Shown in pieces: positions 1 to 8,385 of a stretch of 64,000 bases of DNA. The stretch's first letter is position 1. Every line of letters begins with the position of its first letter. Under the pieces are notes generated by a model. That model was given only the letters and a program-made list of their open reading frames with translations, was not told the origin of the DNA and searched no databases. This DNA comes from Rhizobacter sp964253025 (GTDB taxonomy: Bacteria > Pseudomonadota > Gammaproteobacteria > Burkholderiales > Burkholderiaceae_C), in the NCBI RefSeq assembly GCF_964253025.1, contig NZ_CAXUQC020000001.1:2356001-2420000 (forward strand), read 5' to 3'. Made by a program: the position numbers and the translations under genes.

Positions 1-316
1 TGGCGTCCGGCGCCTGGTCCTTGTAATTCAGGCCGACGATGGGCAGGAGCTTGTCCTTGGAAAGTGCGACCAGCACCGGGTGCTCCTCGCGGCAGGCCAC
101 GCACCACGAGGCCCAGACGTTGAGCATCCACACCTGGCCGAGCATGTCCTTGGGGGTGAATCGTTGATCGCCCTCCAGGCGGGCCAGCTCGAAGGCCGGG
201 GCCGGCTTGCCGATGAGGGGCGACGGCACCTCGCTCGGGTTGCGGTTCAGCCCGACCGCCAGGAAGCCGACCAGCACCACGAAGATGACGAGCGGCCACA
301 GGAAGCGCTTCTTCAT
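1..316 (-). CDS. dsbE: Thiol:disulfide interchange protein DsbE/CcmG (C-terminus beyond window)
   Basis: Periplasmic membrane-anchored thioredoxin-like protein that keeps apocytochrome c haem-binding cysteines reduced for haem ligation. Only about the first 105 residues are present; the gene runs off the left edge. The protein opens with a single N-terminal anchor helix (about residues 5-22), then a thioredoxin fold with the active site WCVAC near residues 75-80 in the family context NVWASWC. The start ATG overlaps the ccmF stop by 4 nt (ATGA), suggesting translational coupling. It is last in the visible ccmABCDEF-dsbE order, as is usual for System I clusters; a ccmH gene would be expected just outside. 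Confidence 0.93.
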   Translation of the reverse strand, partial: MKKRFLWPLVIFVVLVGFLAVGLNRNPSEVPSPLIGKPAPAFELARLEGDQRFTPKDMLGQVWMLNVWASWCVACREEHPVLVALSKDKLLPIVGLNYKDQAPDA

Positions 317-2274
317 GCCGCGGCTCCCTGGGCTGCCAAGGCGGCAGAGCGCGCCTTGCCGAGGCGATAGCGGCGGTCGGCCGCGGCGAGGATGCCGCCC
401 ATGCCCATGAGCAGGCAGCCGCCCCAGATCCAGTCGACGAAGGGCTTGTGGTACACGCGCAGGCTCCAGGCCGCCTGGGTCCCGGCGCCGTCGAGCGCCT
501 CGCCGAGGGCGACGTAGATGTCACCGGTGAGACTGGCGTCGATGGCGGCTTCGGTCATGGGCATGGTGGACGACAGGTACTTGCGCTTTTCGGGGTACAG
601 GCTGCGCAGGACCTCGCCGTCGCGGGAGAGTTCCACCTCGCCGCGCTGGGCGATGTAGTTCGGCCCCGGCACCTCGCTCACGCCGAGCAGGCGGAAGGTG
701 TAGCCGCTCACGGTGAGGGTGTCGCCGGGGGCCATGCGCACATCGCGCTCGGTCTGGTAGGCCGACACCATGGTGGCGCCGACGACGAACACGGCAATGC
801 CGCAGTGCGCCAGGTGCATGCCCCAGAAGGACAACGGCGCACTCACGGTGCCGCGGCGGGTCTGCCGGAGGATGTGGACCACCGAGCTGCAGATGATCCA
901 GGCGGCGATCAAGGCGCCCAGCGAAGCCAGCCAGGACCAGGCGCCCATGGAGAACGGCACGGCGACGGCCGCAAGCACCGACACGATGACCGCCGGCCTC
1001 AGCAGCTTGAGCATCTCGCGCCAGTCGGCGGCCTTCCAGCGGGCCAGCGGTCCGAAGGGCATGAGCATCAGCAGCGGCACCATCAACGGCCCGAAGACGC
1101 TGTTGAAGTACGGCGGGCCGACGGAGATCTTGCCGAGGTTGAGCGCGTCGACGATGAGCGGGTACAGGGTACCGAGCAGCACGCTGCCCGCGGCCGCCAG
1201 CAGCAGCACGTTGTTGAGCAGCAGCAGGGCCTCGCGGGAGACCACGGCGAAGTGCCCGCCCGTGGTCACCTTCGGGGCGCGCCAGGCAAAGAGCGCCAGC
1301 GAGCCACCCACCACCACGGTGAGGAAGCCGAGGATGAAGATGCCGCGCTTGGGGTCGGTCGCGAAGGCGTGCACCGACGTGAGAACGCCCGACCGGACCA
1401 GGAAGGTGCCGAGCAGCGAGAGTGAAAACGCGCTGATGGCCAGGACGATGGTCCAGTTCTTGAACGTGCCACGCTTCTCGGTCACCGCCAGCGAGTGGAT
1501 GAGCGCGGTGCCGATCAGCCAGGGCATGAAGGAGGCGTTCTCGACCGGGTCCCAGAACCACCAACCGCCCCAGCCCAGTTCGTAATAGGCCCACCAGGAA
1601 CCGAGGGCGATGCCGAAGGTGAGGAAGATCCAGGCAGCCGTGGTCCAGGGCCGCGACCAGCGCGCCCACGCGGCGTCCAGGCGCCCGGAAAGCAGCGCCG
1701 AGATGGCGAACGCGAAGGCCACCGAGAAGCCGACGTAGCCCATGTACAGCATGGGCGGGTGGAACACGAGGCCCGGATCCTGCAGCAGCGGGTTCAGGTC
1801 GCGTCCTTCGACCGGCGCCGGCATCAGGCGCGTGAACGGATTGGACGTGGTGAGGATGAACAGCAGAAAACCCACCGACAGCAGGCCGAGCACACCGAGC
1901 ACCCGCGCCACCATCTCGTCGGGCAGTTGGCGCGAGAACGTGGCGACGCCCAGCGCCCACACGGCGCTCATCAGCATCCACAACAGCAGCGAACCCTCGT
2001 GGCCGCCCCACACCGCCGAGAAGCGGTACATGTCTGGCAGGCGGGTGTTCGAATGCTGAGCGACATACAGCACCGAGAAGTCGTTGACCAGGAAGGCATG
2101 GGCCAGGCAGCCGAACGACACCGCGATCAGCAGGAAAACCAGCTGAGCGGACGGCCGCGCCAGCCCGATCCATTCGGCTCGCCCGCGATGGGCGCCGAGC
2201 AGTGGCAACACGCCCTGGACGAGCGACACGAGCAGCGCCAGCACCAGCGCGAAATGACCGATCTCGGGGATCAT
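313..2274 (-). CDS. ccmF: Cytochrome c haem lyase subunit CcmF
   Basis: Large polytopic inner-membrane protein (653 aa, usual length) that takes haem from holo-CcmE and ligates it to apocytochrome c in the periplasm. Many membrane segments are visible, and the tryptophan-rich WWD haem-handling signature reads WGGWWFWDPVENASFMPW. The upstream conserved segment FHPPMLYMGYVG carries a conserved His. The gene overlaps ccmE by 4 nt at its start and dsbE by 4 nt at its end, so it sits in a tightly coupled operon. Nothing appears truncated. Confidence 0.97.
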   Translation of the reverse strand: MIPEIGHFALVLALLVSLVQGVLPLLGAHRGRAEWIGLARPSAQLVFLLIAVSFGCLAHAFLVNDFSVLYVAQHSNTRLPDMYRFSAVWGGHEGSLLLWMLMSAVWALGVATFSRQLPDEMVARVLGVLGLLSVGFLLFILTTSNPFTRLMPAPVEGRDLNPLLQDPGLVFHPPMLYMGYVGFSVAFAFAISALLSGRLDAAWARWSRPWTTAAWIFLTFGIALGSWWAYYELGWGGWWFWDPVENASFMPWLIGTALIHSLAVTEKRGTFKNWTIVLAISAFSLSLLGTFLVRSGVLTSVHAFATDPKRGIFILGFLTVVVGGSLALFAWRAPKVTTGGHFAVVSREALLLLNNVLLLAAAGSVLLGTLYPLIVDALNLGKISVGPPYFNSVFGPLMVPLLMLMPFGPLARWKAADWREMLKLLRPAVIVSVLAAVAVPFSMGAWSWLASLGALIAAWIICSSVVHILRQTRRGTVSAPLSFWGMHLAHCGIAVFVVGATMVSAYQTERDVRMAPGDTLTVSGYTFRLLGVSEVPGPNYIAQRGEVELSRDGEVLRSLYPEKRKYLSSTMPMTEAAIDASLTGDIYVALGEALDGAGTQAAWSLRVYHKPFVDWIWGGCLLMGMGGILAAADRRYRLGKARSAALAAQGAAA

Positions 2275-2711
2275 GGCTTGAGCGTCCTGGCGGTCTTTTG
2301 CGCGGCGTCCACCGCATGCTGCGCCTCGGGGGGCATGTAGTTCTCGTCGTGCTTGGCGAGGACTTCGCTTGCGACGAAGAGCCCGCTCGCGTCGAGTCGA
2401 CCCTGGGCCACCACGCCCTTGGTCTCACGGAAGAGGTCGGGCAGGATGCCGGTGTAGGTGACGGCGGTTTCGCGCGCGGTGTCGGTGACGACGAACTGAA
2501 CCGTGAGGTCCTGGCGCTTGACGCTGCCCTCCTTCACCATGCCGCCGATGCGGAAGGTGCGGTCCTTGGGGGCTTCACCCGCGGCAATCTGCGAAGGGGT
2601 GAAGAAGAACACCAGGTTGCTCTGGAAGGCATTGAGCACCAGGGCGGTCGCGATGCCGAGGCTCGCAACGCCACCGACGATGAGCGCCAGGCGCTTGTGA
2701 CGAGGTTTCAT
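2271..2711 (-). CDS. ccmE: Cytochrome c-type biogenesis haem chaperone CcmE
   Basis: Periplasmic haem chaperone of System I, 146 aa. One N-terminal anchor helix (about residues 8-28) precedes an OB-fold domain. The haem-attachment motif AKHDENYMPPE is present, with His121 as the expected covalent haem ligand and Tyr125 as axial ligand. The start was set at the ATG giving MKPRHKRLAL, because it overlaps the ccmD stop by 4 nt and matches the family N-terminus; a longer in-frame extension upstream lies wholly inside ccmD and is rejected. It hands haem on to CcmF. Confidence 0.96.
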   Translation of the reverse strand: MKPRHKRLALIVGGVASLGIATALVLNAFQSNLVFFFTPSQIAAGEAPKDRTFRIGGMVKEGSVKRQDLTVQFVVTDTARETAVTYTGILPDLFRETKGVVAQGRLDASGLFVASEVLAKHDENYMPPEAQHAVDAAQKTARTLKP

Positions 2712-2884
2712 GACAGCGAATCCTCCGCTTGTTGACGGGAGGCCGAGCGCAAGGCCCTGGCGCGTCGCACGCGCAAGAGCCAGGCCTCGACCAGAAGGGC
2801 CCCGGCGGTCACGCCGAAACTGCCCCATACGTAGGTGGCGTAGCCCCCCATGGAGAGGAACTCACCGAGACTGTGCCACTGCAT
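2708..2884 (-). CDS. ccmD: Haem exporter accessory protein CcmD
   Basis: Small (58 aa) membrane protein that helps release holo-CcmE from the CcmABC complex. It has the family pattern: a short N-terminal stretch with MGGYATYVWGSFG, one hydrophobic helix (about residues 15-35) and a basic cytoplasmic tail. The start chosen is the ATG giving MQWHSLGEF, which overlaps the ccmC end by 23 nt; an earlier ATG six codons upstream is possible. The stop overlaps the ccmE start as ATGA. Confidence 0.88.
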   Translation of the reverse strand: MQWHSLGEFLSMGGYATYVWGSFGVTAGALLVEAWLLRVRRARALRSASRQQAEDSLS

Positions 2885-3614
2885 CTTTGACCCACTCCGC
2901 ATGCCGTTCGCGTTCGAGAATGATGCTGCGCACCCGGGACAGGGTCGCAGCCACCGCGTACATCCAGCACGCCATCACCATCAGCAGCATGCCCCAGAGC
3001 ATGAGGCTGGCCATTGACGGAGATCGTGTCACGGACACGGAGGCGCCCTGGTGAAGCGTATTCCACCACTTGACCGAGAAATAGATGATCGGCACGTTCA
3101 CCACCCCGACCAGCGCCAGCAGCGCACCGGCGCGGTCGGCTCGCCGGGGATCGTCGATGGCGGCCTGGAGCGCCAGGAAGCCGAGGTACAGGAAGAACAG
3201 GATCAGCGTGGAGGTGAGCCGCGCGTCCCACACCCACCAGGCGCCCCACATGGGCTTGCCCCAGAGCGCGCCGGTCCATAGCGACAGGAACGCGAACAGG
3301 GCGCCGGTCGGGGCCATGGCCGAGGCCATCATGCTGGCCAGCCGCGCGTTGAACACCAGGCCCACTGCGGCCCAGCCCGCCATCACGACGTAGATGAACA
3401 TCGCCATCCAGGCGGTGGGCACGTGAATGAAGATGATGCGGTAGCCCTCGCCCTGCTGGGCATCCGTGGGCGCGACGAAGAAGGACACCCACAGTCCCAC
3501 GGCCGCGAACCCCAGCGCGAGGACCGCGAACAGTGTCCACAGCCGGGCGGCCAGAGGATAGAAGCTCTGGGGCGAGGCATACCTGAACCAGTTGATCTTC
3601 GTTTTGTTCGTCAT
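2862..3614 (-). CDS. ccmC: Haem exporter protein CcmC
   Basis: Six-helix inner-membrane protein (250 aa) that presents haem to CcmE. The WWD signature WGAWWVWDARLTSTLILFF is clear near residue 130, and conserved periplasmic His residues occur in the HVPTAW segment before it. It is the second half of the CcmABCD haem-export ABC complex. A 121-nt gap separates it from ccmB, the only real gap in this operon, so an internal promoter or processing site is possible there, although nothing convincing is visible. Confidence 0.96.
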   Translation of the reverse strand: MTNKTKINWFRYASPQSFYPLAARLWTLFAVLALGFAAVGLWVSFFVAPTDAQQGEGYRIIFIHVPTAWMAMFIYVVMAGWAAVGLVFNARLASMMASAMAPTGALFAFLSLWTGALWGKPMWGAWWVWDARLTSTLILFFLYLGFLALQAAIDDPRRADRAGALLALVGVVNVPIIYFSVKWWNTLHQGASVSVTRSPSMASLMLWGMLLMVMACWMYAVAATLSRVRSIILERERHAEWVKDAVAQSR

Positions 3615-3735
3615 TCGTGGGCCCGTGGGGCGGTGGAACGTCCTGGACCGCGCACTGTACCGGCGGCGGCCCGCCAGATCAGTGGGTGGAAACGCTGGGG
3701 ATGCACCTTATAGCAGGCGCAGCGGCTGACCCAGG

Positions 3736-4428
3736 CTATTCGAGGGAAATTCGCAGGGCGGCGGTGGTGGCCCAGGGCGCAAAAAAGGCGCCGAGCACGA
3801 ACATCGCGCCCAGCAGCAACAAGTGGCCCGAGGCATCGAGGCCCGCGGCATCCGCTTCAACTGCACCGGCACCGAAGATGAGCACCGGCACGTACAGGGG
3901 CAGGATGAGCAGCGCTAGCAGCACACCGCCGCCACGCACGCCCAGGGTGAGTGCGGCGCCGACGCTGCCGACGAGGCTCAACACCGGCGTTCCAAGCAGC
4001 AGCGAGGCGGTGAGCAGCATCAACCCACGGCCGTCGAGGTTGAACTGCAGTCCGAGCACCGGGCCGACCAGCACCAGGGGAAGACCGGCCAGCAGCCAGT
4101 GACCGAGTGTCTTGGCCACCACGGTGACGTAGAGCGGGGTCGGCGACAGCAGCATCTGCTCCAGGCTGCCGTCGGCGTGGTCGCTGGCAAACATGCGCTG
4201 CAAGGACAACACGGCCGCGAGCAAGGCCCCGACCCACAGGATGCCCGGGGCGATTCGCTGCAGCAAGGCGGTTTCCGGGCCGATGGCCAAGGGGAACAGG
4301 CTCGCCACGATGACGAAGAAGACGAGCGACATGAGCACGTCGCTCTTCTGCCGCATGGCGATGCGCAGGTCGCGCTGGAGGACGGTGGTGAAGACGGACA
4401 GGTCGCCGGCGTTTCGGGGTTCGGTCAT
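3736..4428 (-). CDS. ccmB: Haem exporter ABC transporter permease CcmB
   Basis: Membrane subunit (230 aa) of the CcmAB ABC transporter used in holo-CcmE release. Six hydrophobic segments and the family segment SDVLMSLVFFVIVASLFPLA identify it. The start ATG giving MTEPRNAGDL overlaps the ccmA stop as ATGA, matching the coupling seen at other junctions in the operon; a much longer in-frame extension upstream lies antiparallel to nothing but inside ccmA in another frame, and was rejected. Length is close to the usual 220 residues. Confidence 0.95.
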   Translation of the reverse strand: MTEPRNAGDLSVFTTVLQRDLRIAMRQKSDVLMSLVFFVIVASLFPLAIGPETALLQRIAPGILWVGALLAAVLSLQRMFASDHADGSLEQMLLSPTPLYVTVVAKTLGHWLLAGLPLVLVGPVLGLQFNLDGRGLMLLTASLLLGTPVLSLVGSVGAALTLGVRGGGVLLALLILPLYVPVLIFGAGAVEADAAGLDASGHLLLLGAMFVLGAFFAPWATTAALRISLE

Positions 4429-5042
4429 CGGGTCAGCTCCAGCATCTGGCCAGGCTGGCCCGGAATGTCGACGGGCTGATGGCTGGTCAGGACCGCCAGA
4501 CCACCACGCGCGAGGTGCTCGGCGATCAGGCCGGACAGGAGTTGCAGGGCCTGGCCGTCGATGGCGACGAAGGGTTCGTCCAGGACCCACACGGTGGCGC
4601 GGCTGAGGACCAGCCGCGCGAGCGCGGCGCGGCGCTTCTGGCCTTGCGAGAGGAATCGCGTCGGGAGGTCGAGCCGGTTGCCCAGGCCGATGCGCTGCAG
4701 GGCCTCGGCCAGCGCAGTGTCGTCCGGACGCTGTCCCCCGAGCGCACACGCCACCCGCAGGTTCTCGCGGGCGCTGAGCATGCCTTGAAGGCCGCTGTCG
4801 TGGCCGATGTAGAGCAGCTCTCGACGCCAGCTGTCGCCGAGCGCCGCGATGGGCTGGCCGTCCCAGCGGATTTCGCCGCGGGCCGCAGGCGCCAGGCCGC
4901 ACAGCATGCGCAACAGGCTGGTCTTGCCGATGCCGTTGGCCCCGGCAACGTGCAGCCAGGCGCCACGGGCAAGTGAGCAGTGCACGCCCCGGAAGAGGAG
5001 GCGTTCACCTTTGGAGCAGGCGAGGTCGTGAAGGATGAGCAT
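4425..5042 (-). CDS. ccmA: Haem exporter ATP-binding protein CcmA
   Basis: Cytoplasmic ABC ATPase (205 aa) that powers the CcmABCD complex. Walker A (GANGIGKTS), the ABC signature (LSQGQKRR) and Walker B (VWVLDEP) are all intact, followed by a switch His in TSHQP. The start is taken at the ATG giving MLILHDLACSKGERLLF because this is the family N-terminus; an in-frame upstream extension reads as low-complexity residues and was rejected. It is the first gene of the visible ccm operon. Confidence 0.95.
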   Translation of the reverse strand: MLILHDLACSKGERLLFRGVHCSLARGAWLHVAGANGIGKTSLLRMLCGLAPAARGEIRWDGQPIAALGDSWRRELLYIGHDSGLQGMLSARENLRVACALGGQRPDDTALAEALQRIGLGNRLDLPTRFLSQGQKRRAALARLVLSRATVWVLDEPFVAIDGQALQLLSGLIAEHLARGGLAVLTSHQPVDIPGQPGQMLELTR

Positions 5043-5118
5043 GGCGGCCTGGATTCTGCAACACGGCGCGAAGGCACCGTGGCAGAGCCGCCCGAGGCTC
5101 AGTCCTCTGCCCGGGCCT

Positions 5119-5319
5119 TCACTCGTCGGCTTCGGCGTCGATGGCCAGGTCGAAGTCGTTGAAGTTCGCCGTCGGACGGGCAATCAGCGGCTTGTCCAGC
5201 GGGCGGCACACCCGGCGCTGAAGCCGCTCGAGCCGGTGGGAGCGCTCCATGGCCTGGAAGACTTCTGCCGGGTTCAGCATGAGGGCGAACGGGTTGGCGA
5301 TGATCTCTTCGGTCTGCAT
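5119..5319 (-). CDS. Small conserved hypothetical protein
   Basis: A 66-residue protein beginning MQTEEIIANPFALMLNPAEV, with a basic middle (RLERLQRRVCRPLDKP) and an acidic tail. I do not know its function, but from memory similar proteins are common in Burkholderiales. A good ribosome binding site (GGAG) precedes the ATG at proper spacing. An ATG twelve codons upstream exists but lacks such a site. It lies between tatD and ccmA on the same strand; a link to either pathway is not evident from sequence. Confidence 0.7.
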   Translation of the reverse strand: MQTEEIIANPFALMLNPAEVFQAMERSHRLERLQRRVCRPLDKPLIARPTANFNDFDLAIDAEADE

Positions 5320-5492
5320 GTGAATTCTCCGGTGAAGAAGGAAAAGTCGATGCATGGACTGTAGGGATCAGGCGGGGCCGCGATAAGTCGTCCCGTCGCC
5401 ATGGCGCGTGTCAGAAGCGCACTGACAGAGCGGCGGCCGCGGATGTCAGCGCCACCCGCCGGGGCCCGGCGCGCAGCCCCCGCGCCGCGCGG

Positions 5493-6272
5493 TCAGCGGC
5501 GGTCGGCCACCGGAAACAAGCGCTCGAAATTCTCGGACGTTGCTTCGGCGACCGCCTCAACCGCCAGGCCCTTGAGCTCGGCGATCTGCCGCGCCACGAA
5601 CGGCACGTAGGAGGGGTTGTTGGTCTTGCCCCGGTAGGGCACCGGGGCAAGGTAGGGGCTGTCGGTCTCGATCAGGCAGCGATCGAGGGGCACCCAGGCG
5701 GCCACCTCGCGCAGGTCGGCGGCGTTCTTGAAGGTCAGGATGCCCGAGAACGAGATGTAGAAGCCGAGGTCGAGGGCCGCCCGGGCGACCTCCATGGACT
5801 CCGTGAAGCAATGGAACACTCCGGCCTCGGCCCCCTCCTCGCCCAACAGCCGCACCGTATCGTCCGAGGCGCTGCGAGTGTGGATGATGAGCGGCAGTCC
5901 GGTCGCCCGGGAAGCCCGGATGTGCACCCGGAACCGCTCCCGCTGCCACTCCATGTCGGCCACCGAGCGGCCGTCGAGGCGGTAGTAGTCGAGGCCGGTC
6001 TCACCGATGGCGACCACCCGCGGGCGCGCGGCCAAGTCGACAAGCGTGGCGACATCGGGTTCGCGGACGTCCTCGTTGTCCGGATGGACCCCGACGGAGG
6101 CCCAGAAGTTGTCATGGGCGGCGGCGAGCCCCTGGACCTCATCGAACTCCTCGAGCGTCGTGCAGATGCACAGGGCGCGGTCGACCTGCGCCTCGGCCAT
6201 GGCCGCGCGGATTTCGGGAAGGCGCGCCTTCAGCTCGGGAAAGGCGAGGTGGCAATGGGAATCGACGAACAT
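5493..6272 (-). CDS. TatD family metal-dependent deoxyribonuclease/hydrolase
   Basis: A 259-aa TIM-barrel metal hydrolase of the TatD/YcfH family (3'-5' DNase activity is known for the family). The N-terminal metal site DSHCHL (residues 3-8), the GETGLDYYR segment with the conserved Glu, HTR in the middle, FHCFTES and the final metal Asp in LIETDSPYLAP are all present. The start MFVDSHCH was chosen because TatD proteins begin directly at this motif. The neighbours mltG, tmk, holB and pilZ are its usual companions (the yabD/ycfH position). Confidence 0.94.
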   Translation of the reverse strand: MFVDSHCHLAFPELKARLPEIRAAMAEAQVDRALCICTTLEEFDEVQGLAAAHDNFWASVGVHPDNEDVREPDVATLVDLAARPRVVAIGETGLDYYRLDGRSVADMEWQRERFRVHIRASRATGLPLIIHTRSASDDTVRLLGEEGAEAGVFHCFTESMEVARAALDLGFYISFSGILTFKNAADLREVAAWVPLDRCLIETDSPYLAPVPYRGKTNNPSYVPFVARQIAELKGLAVEAVAEATSENFERLFPVADRR

Positions 6273-6309
6273 CGGCAGCAACGCGGCGCAGGGCCGCTGC
6301 GCCGGTGAG

Positions 6310-6711
6310 TCAGAGGGTCTGGGTGGGCTTGGCCGAGGCCACGGAGGTGCCCAGGATCTCTTCGATCTTCGCACGCAGCAGGCGCGTCTTCTCGTCGCCG
6401 GGGAATCGCACCCCGACACCCTGGGTGCGGCCGCCGGAGGCGTTGGCCGGCGTGATCCAGGCGACCTTGCCCGCCACCGGATAGCGCTGGGGGTCGTCGG
6501 GCAGGGACAGCAGCAGGTAGATGTCCTCGCCCAGGCGATAGTCGCGCGTGGTGGGAACGAACAGGCCGCCGTCGGTGAAGGCCGGGATGTACGCCGCGTA
6601 GAGCGCCCCCTTCTCGCGGAAGACGAGCTGGATCACGCTCGGCCGCGGCGAATTGGCCACGGCGGCCAACGGGCTGCCCAGCGGGCGGGGGGAGGCGGTA
6701 GGGTCGCTCAT
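6310..6711 (-). CDS. PilZ domain protein
   Basis: A 133-aa single PilZ domain with the short N-terminal Ser/Pro-rich stretch typical of the PilZ protein encoded beside holB/tmk, which is needed for type IV pilus biogenesis in well studied relatives. The classical c-di-GMP motif RxxxR plus D/NxSxxG is not clearly present. This fits the pilus-type PilZ, which often does not bind the nucleotide. The start MSDPTASPRP was preferred over an ATG 26 codons upstream whose extension reads as Arg-rich low complexity. It lies 37 nt before tatD and is probably cotranscribed. Confidence 0.88.
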   Translation of the reverse strand: MSDPTASPRPLGSPLAAVANSPRPSVIQLVFREKGALYAAYIPAFTDGGLFVPTTRDYRLGEDIYLLLSLPDDPQRYPVAGKVAWITPANASGGRTQGVGVRFPGDEKTRLLRAKIEEILGTSVASAKPTQTL

Positions 6712-6763
6712 GACGTTGAGTGTACTTAAAGCCGAGGGGCTGCTGGCACGGGCTGTGCCGACT

Positions 6764-7768
6764 TCACGCCGCGGCCGGCACAAGCGCACGCTTGGCCTGC
6801 AGCACCAGGGATTCGACCATCAGCGGACCGCTCCAGGGGTGCTCCGCATGTCGCAGGGTGGTGCCCAGTTCTCGAGACCATGCGTTGAGCGCCGCCACCG
6901 AGCCGGGCCTGGGGAGCGATGCGGCAGGGAAATAGCGGGGGGAGGCGCCGCAGGCCACGCAGAGCGCGTCGTGGCAAAGCTTGTGCAAGGCGTCGAGAAG
7001 CCGCGGCAGCGGCCAGGTCGCCAGGGTGCCGGCGTCGCCCTGTGCCACCTGGCGGGGCAGCCGGGTCCAGGCGACGGCATCCAACCCGTCCCGTGACCAC
7101 GCCAGCGCCTCCAGCGGTTGTCCGCCGGCTGCGGCCAGCAATACCTCCGGTTGGGCCACCTGCTGGCTGGCAAGCCAGGTTCGCGCCAGTTCGGGGTCCG
7201 GCAAGGCGAGGGGCACGGCCTGGCAGCGGCTGCGAATCGTGGGCAACAAATCCTGTGGCGCCCCGCAACTGAGGATGAAGCGCGCCTCGCCGGGCGGCTC
7301 CTCGAGTGTCTTGAGCAAGGTGTTGCTCGCAATGACGTTCATCCGCTCCGCCGGGTGCACGAGCACGACCTTGCCGCGCCCGCGTGCCGAGGTGGTCTGC
7401 GCGAAGAGCACCGCCGCACGGATCGCCTCGACCTTGAGCTCCTTGCTGGGCTTGGCCTTGGAGGCCTTGTCGGAGGCGGCTTCGTCGCCCTGCCATCCGA
7501 GCGCCTCCGCGAGCGCTTCGGGCACCAGCACCAGCAGGTCGGGATGGGCTCGCGCCTGAACCAGGTGGCAGGCGGCACACCGGCCGCAAGCCGCATCGGC
7601 GCCGGGCGATTCGCAGAGCCAACTCTGGGCGAGCGACAGCGCCAGTTCGAACTGGCCTATGCCTTGCGGACCATGCACCAGCAGCGCGTGGCCGTGCTGG
7701 GTGCGCAGCGCCCGGGCCAGCGGACCGGCCAACCATGGCAACGGCAGCGCGCCGTCGGGGCCTACCAT
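6764..7768 (-). CDS. holB: DNA polymerase III subunit delta'
   Basis: Clamp-loader subunit (334 aa). A P-loop-like segment LLVHGPQGIGQ replaces the canonical GKT lysine with Gln, as expected for non-hydrolysing delta'. The zinc module CESPGADAACGRCAAC and the NTLLKTLEEPP sensor region are present. The start MVGPDGALPLPW gives a 7-nt overlap with tmk; an in-frame ATG 12 codons upstream would overlap more. The order tmk-holB-pilZ-tatD is a widespread conserved arrangement. Confidence 0.95.
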   Translation of the reverse strand: MVGPDGALPLPWLAGPLARALRTQHGHALLVHGPQGIGQFELALSLAQSWLCESPGADAACGRCAACHLVQARAHPDLLVLVPEALAEALGWQGDEAASDKASKAKPSKELKVEAIRAAVLFAQTTSARGRGKVVLVHPAERMNVIASNTLLKTLEEPPGEARFILSCGAPQDLLPTIRSRCQAVPLALPDPELARTWLASQQVAQPEVLLAAAGGQPLEALAWSRDGLDAVAWTRLPRQVAQGDAGTLATWPLPRLLDALHKLCHDALCVACGASPRYFPAASLPRPGSVAALNAWSRELGTTLRHAEHPWSGPLMVESLVLQAKRALVPAAA

Positions 7769-8373
7769 CCTCGTGCCTCCAAGCGGGCCGCCAGTTCGGC
7801 CCACACCGCTTCGCGCGTGCCCGATGCGTCGATGCGCATGAAGCGCGCCGGATGCTGCTCACAGCGCGCCTGGTAGCCGGCACGAACCCGTTCGAAGAAT
7901 GCCGTCTCCTGCTGCTCGAAGCGGTCGGGCGACCGGGCGGCGGCACGACGCTCCGCCGCCACCGCAGCTGGGAGGTCGAACCAGACGGTGAGTTCGGGTT
8001 GCAGGCCTTCCTGCACCCACTGCTCGAGCGTGGCGAGCACGTGCGGGTCGAACCCCCTGCCCCCGCCCTGGTAAGCGAAGGTGGCATCAGTGAACCGGTC
8101 GCACAGCACCGTGTGGCCCGCGGCCAGCGCGGGCTGCACGACCTGCCGCAGATGGTCGCGGCGCGCGGCGAACACGAGGAGCGCCTCGGTCAGCGGGTCC
8201 ATGGCCGTGTGGAGCAGTTGTTCACGCAGCGATTCCGCGAGCGGGGTTCCACCGGGTTCGCGCGTCAGCACGACATGCTGGCCATGGTCGCGCCATCGCT
8301 GGGCCAGCGCGTCGATGTGAGTCGACTTGCCGGCCCCGTCAATGCCTTCGAAGGTGATGAATCGTCCCGCCAC
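7762..8373 (-). CDS. tmk: Thymidylate kinase
   Basis: Phosphorylates dTMP to dTDP. The 203-aa protein shows the P-loop FEGIDGAGKST, the TREPGGT segment, the DR(F/Y) motif in LCDRFTDATFAYQGGGRG, and the LID region SPDRFEQQ. The start codon is GTG (MAGRFITFEG), since no better-placed ATG exists. It sits 12 nt downstream of mltG and overlaps holB by 7 nt. Confidence 0.96.
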   Translation of the reverse strand: MAGRFITFEGIDGAGKSTHIDALAQRWRDHGQHVVLTREPGGTPLAESLREQLLHTAMDPLTEALLVFAARRDHLRQVVQPALAAGHTVLCDRFTDATFAYQGGGRGFDPHVLATLEQWVQEGLQPELTVWFDLPAAVAAERRAAARSPDRFEQQETAFFERVRAGYQARCEQHPARFMRIDASGTREAVWAELAARLEARGW

Positions 8374-8385
8374 GTGAGTCTCCGG

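Noticed and set aside
448..2340. Long plus-strand frames opposite ccmF
   Set aside because: Low-complexity Gly/Arg/His/Gln sequence, no ribosome binding sites, and full overlap with a well-supported ccmF.
6310..6711. PilZ protein as a c-di-GMP receptor
   Set aside because: The RxxxR and D/NxSxxG residues needed for c-di-GMP binding are not clear, so only the domain name is given.
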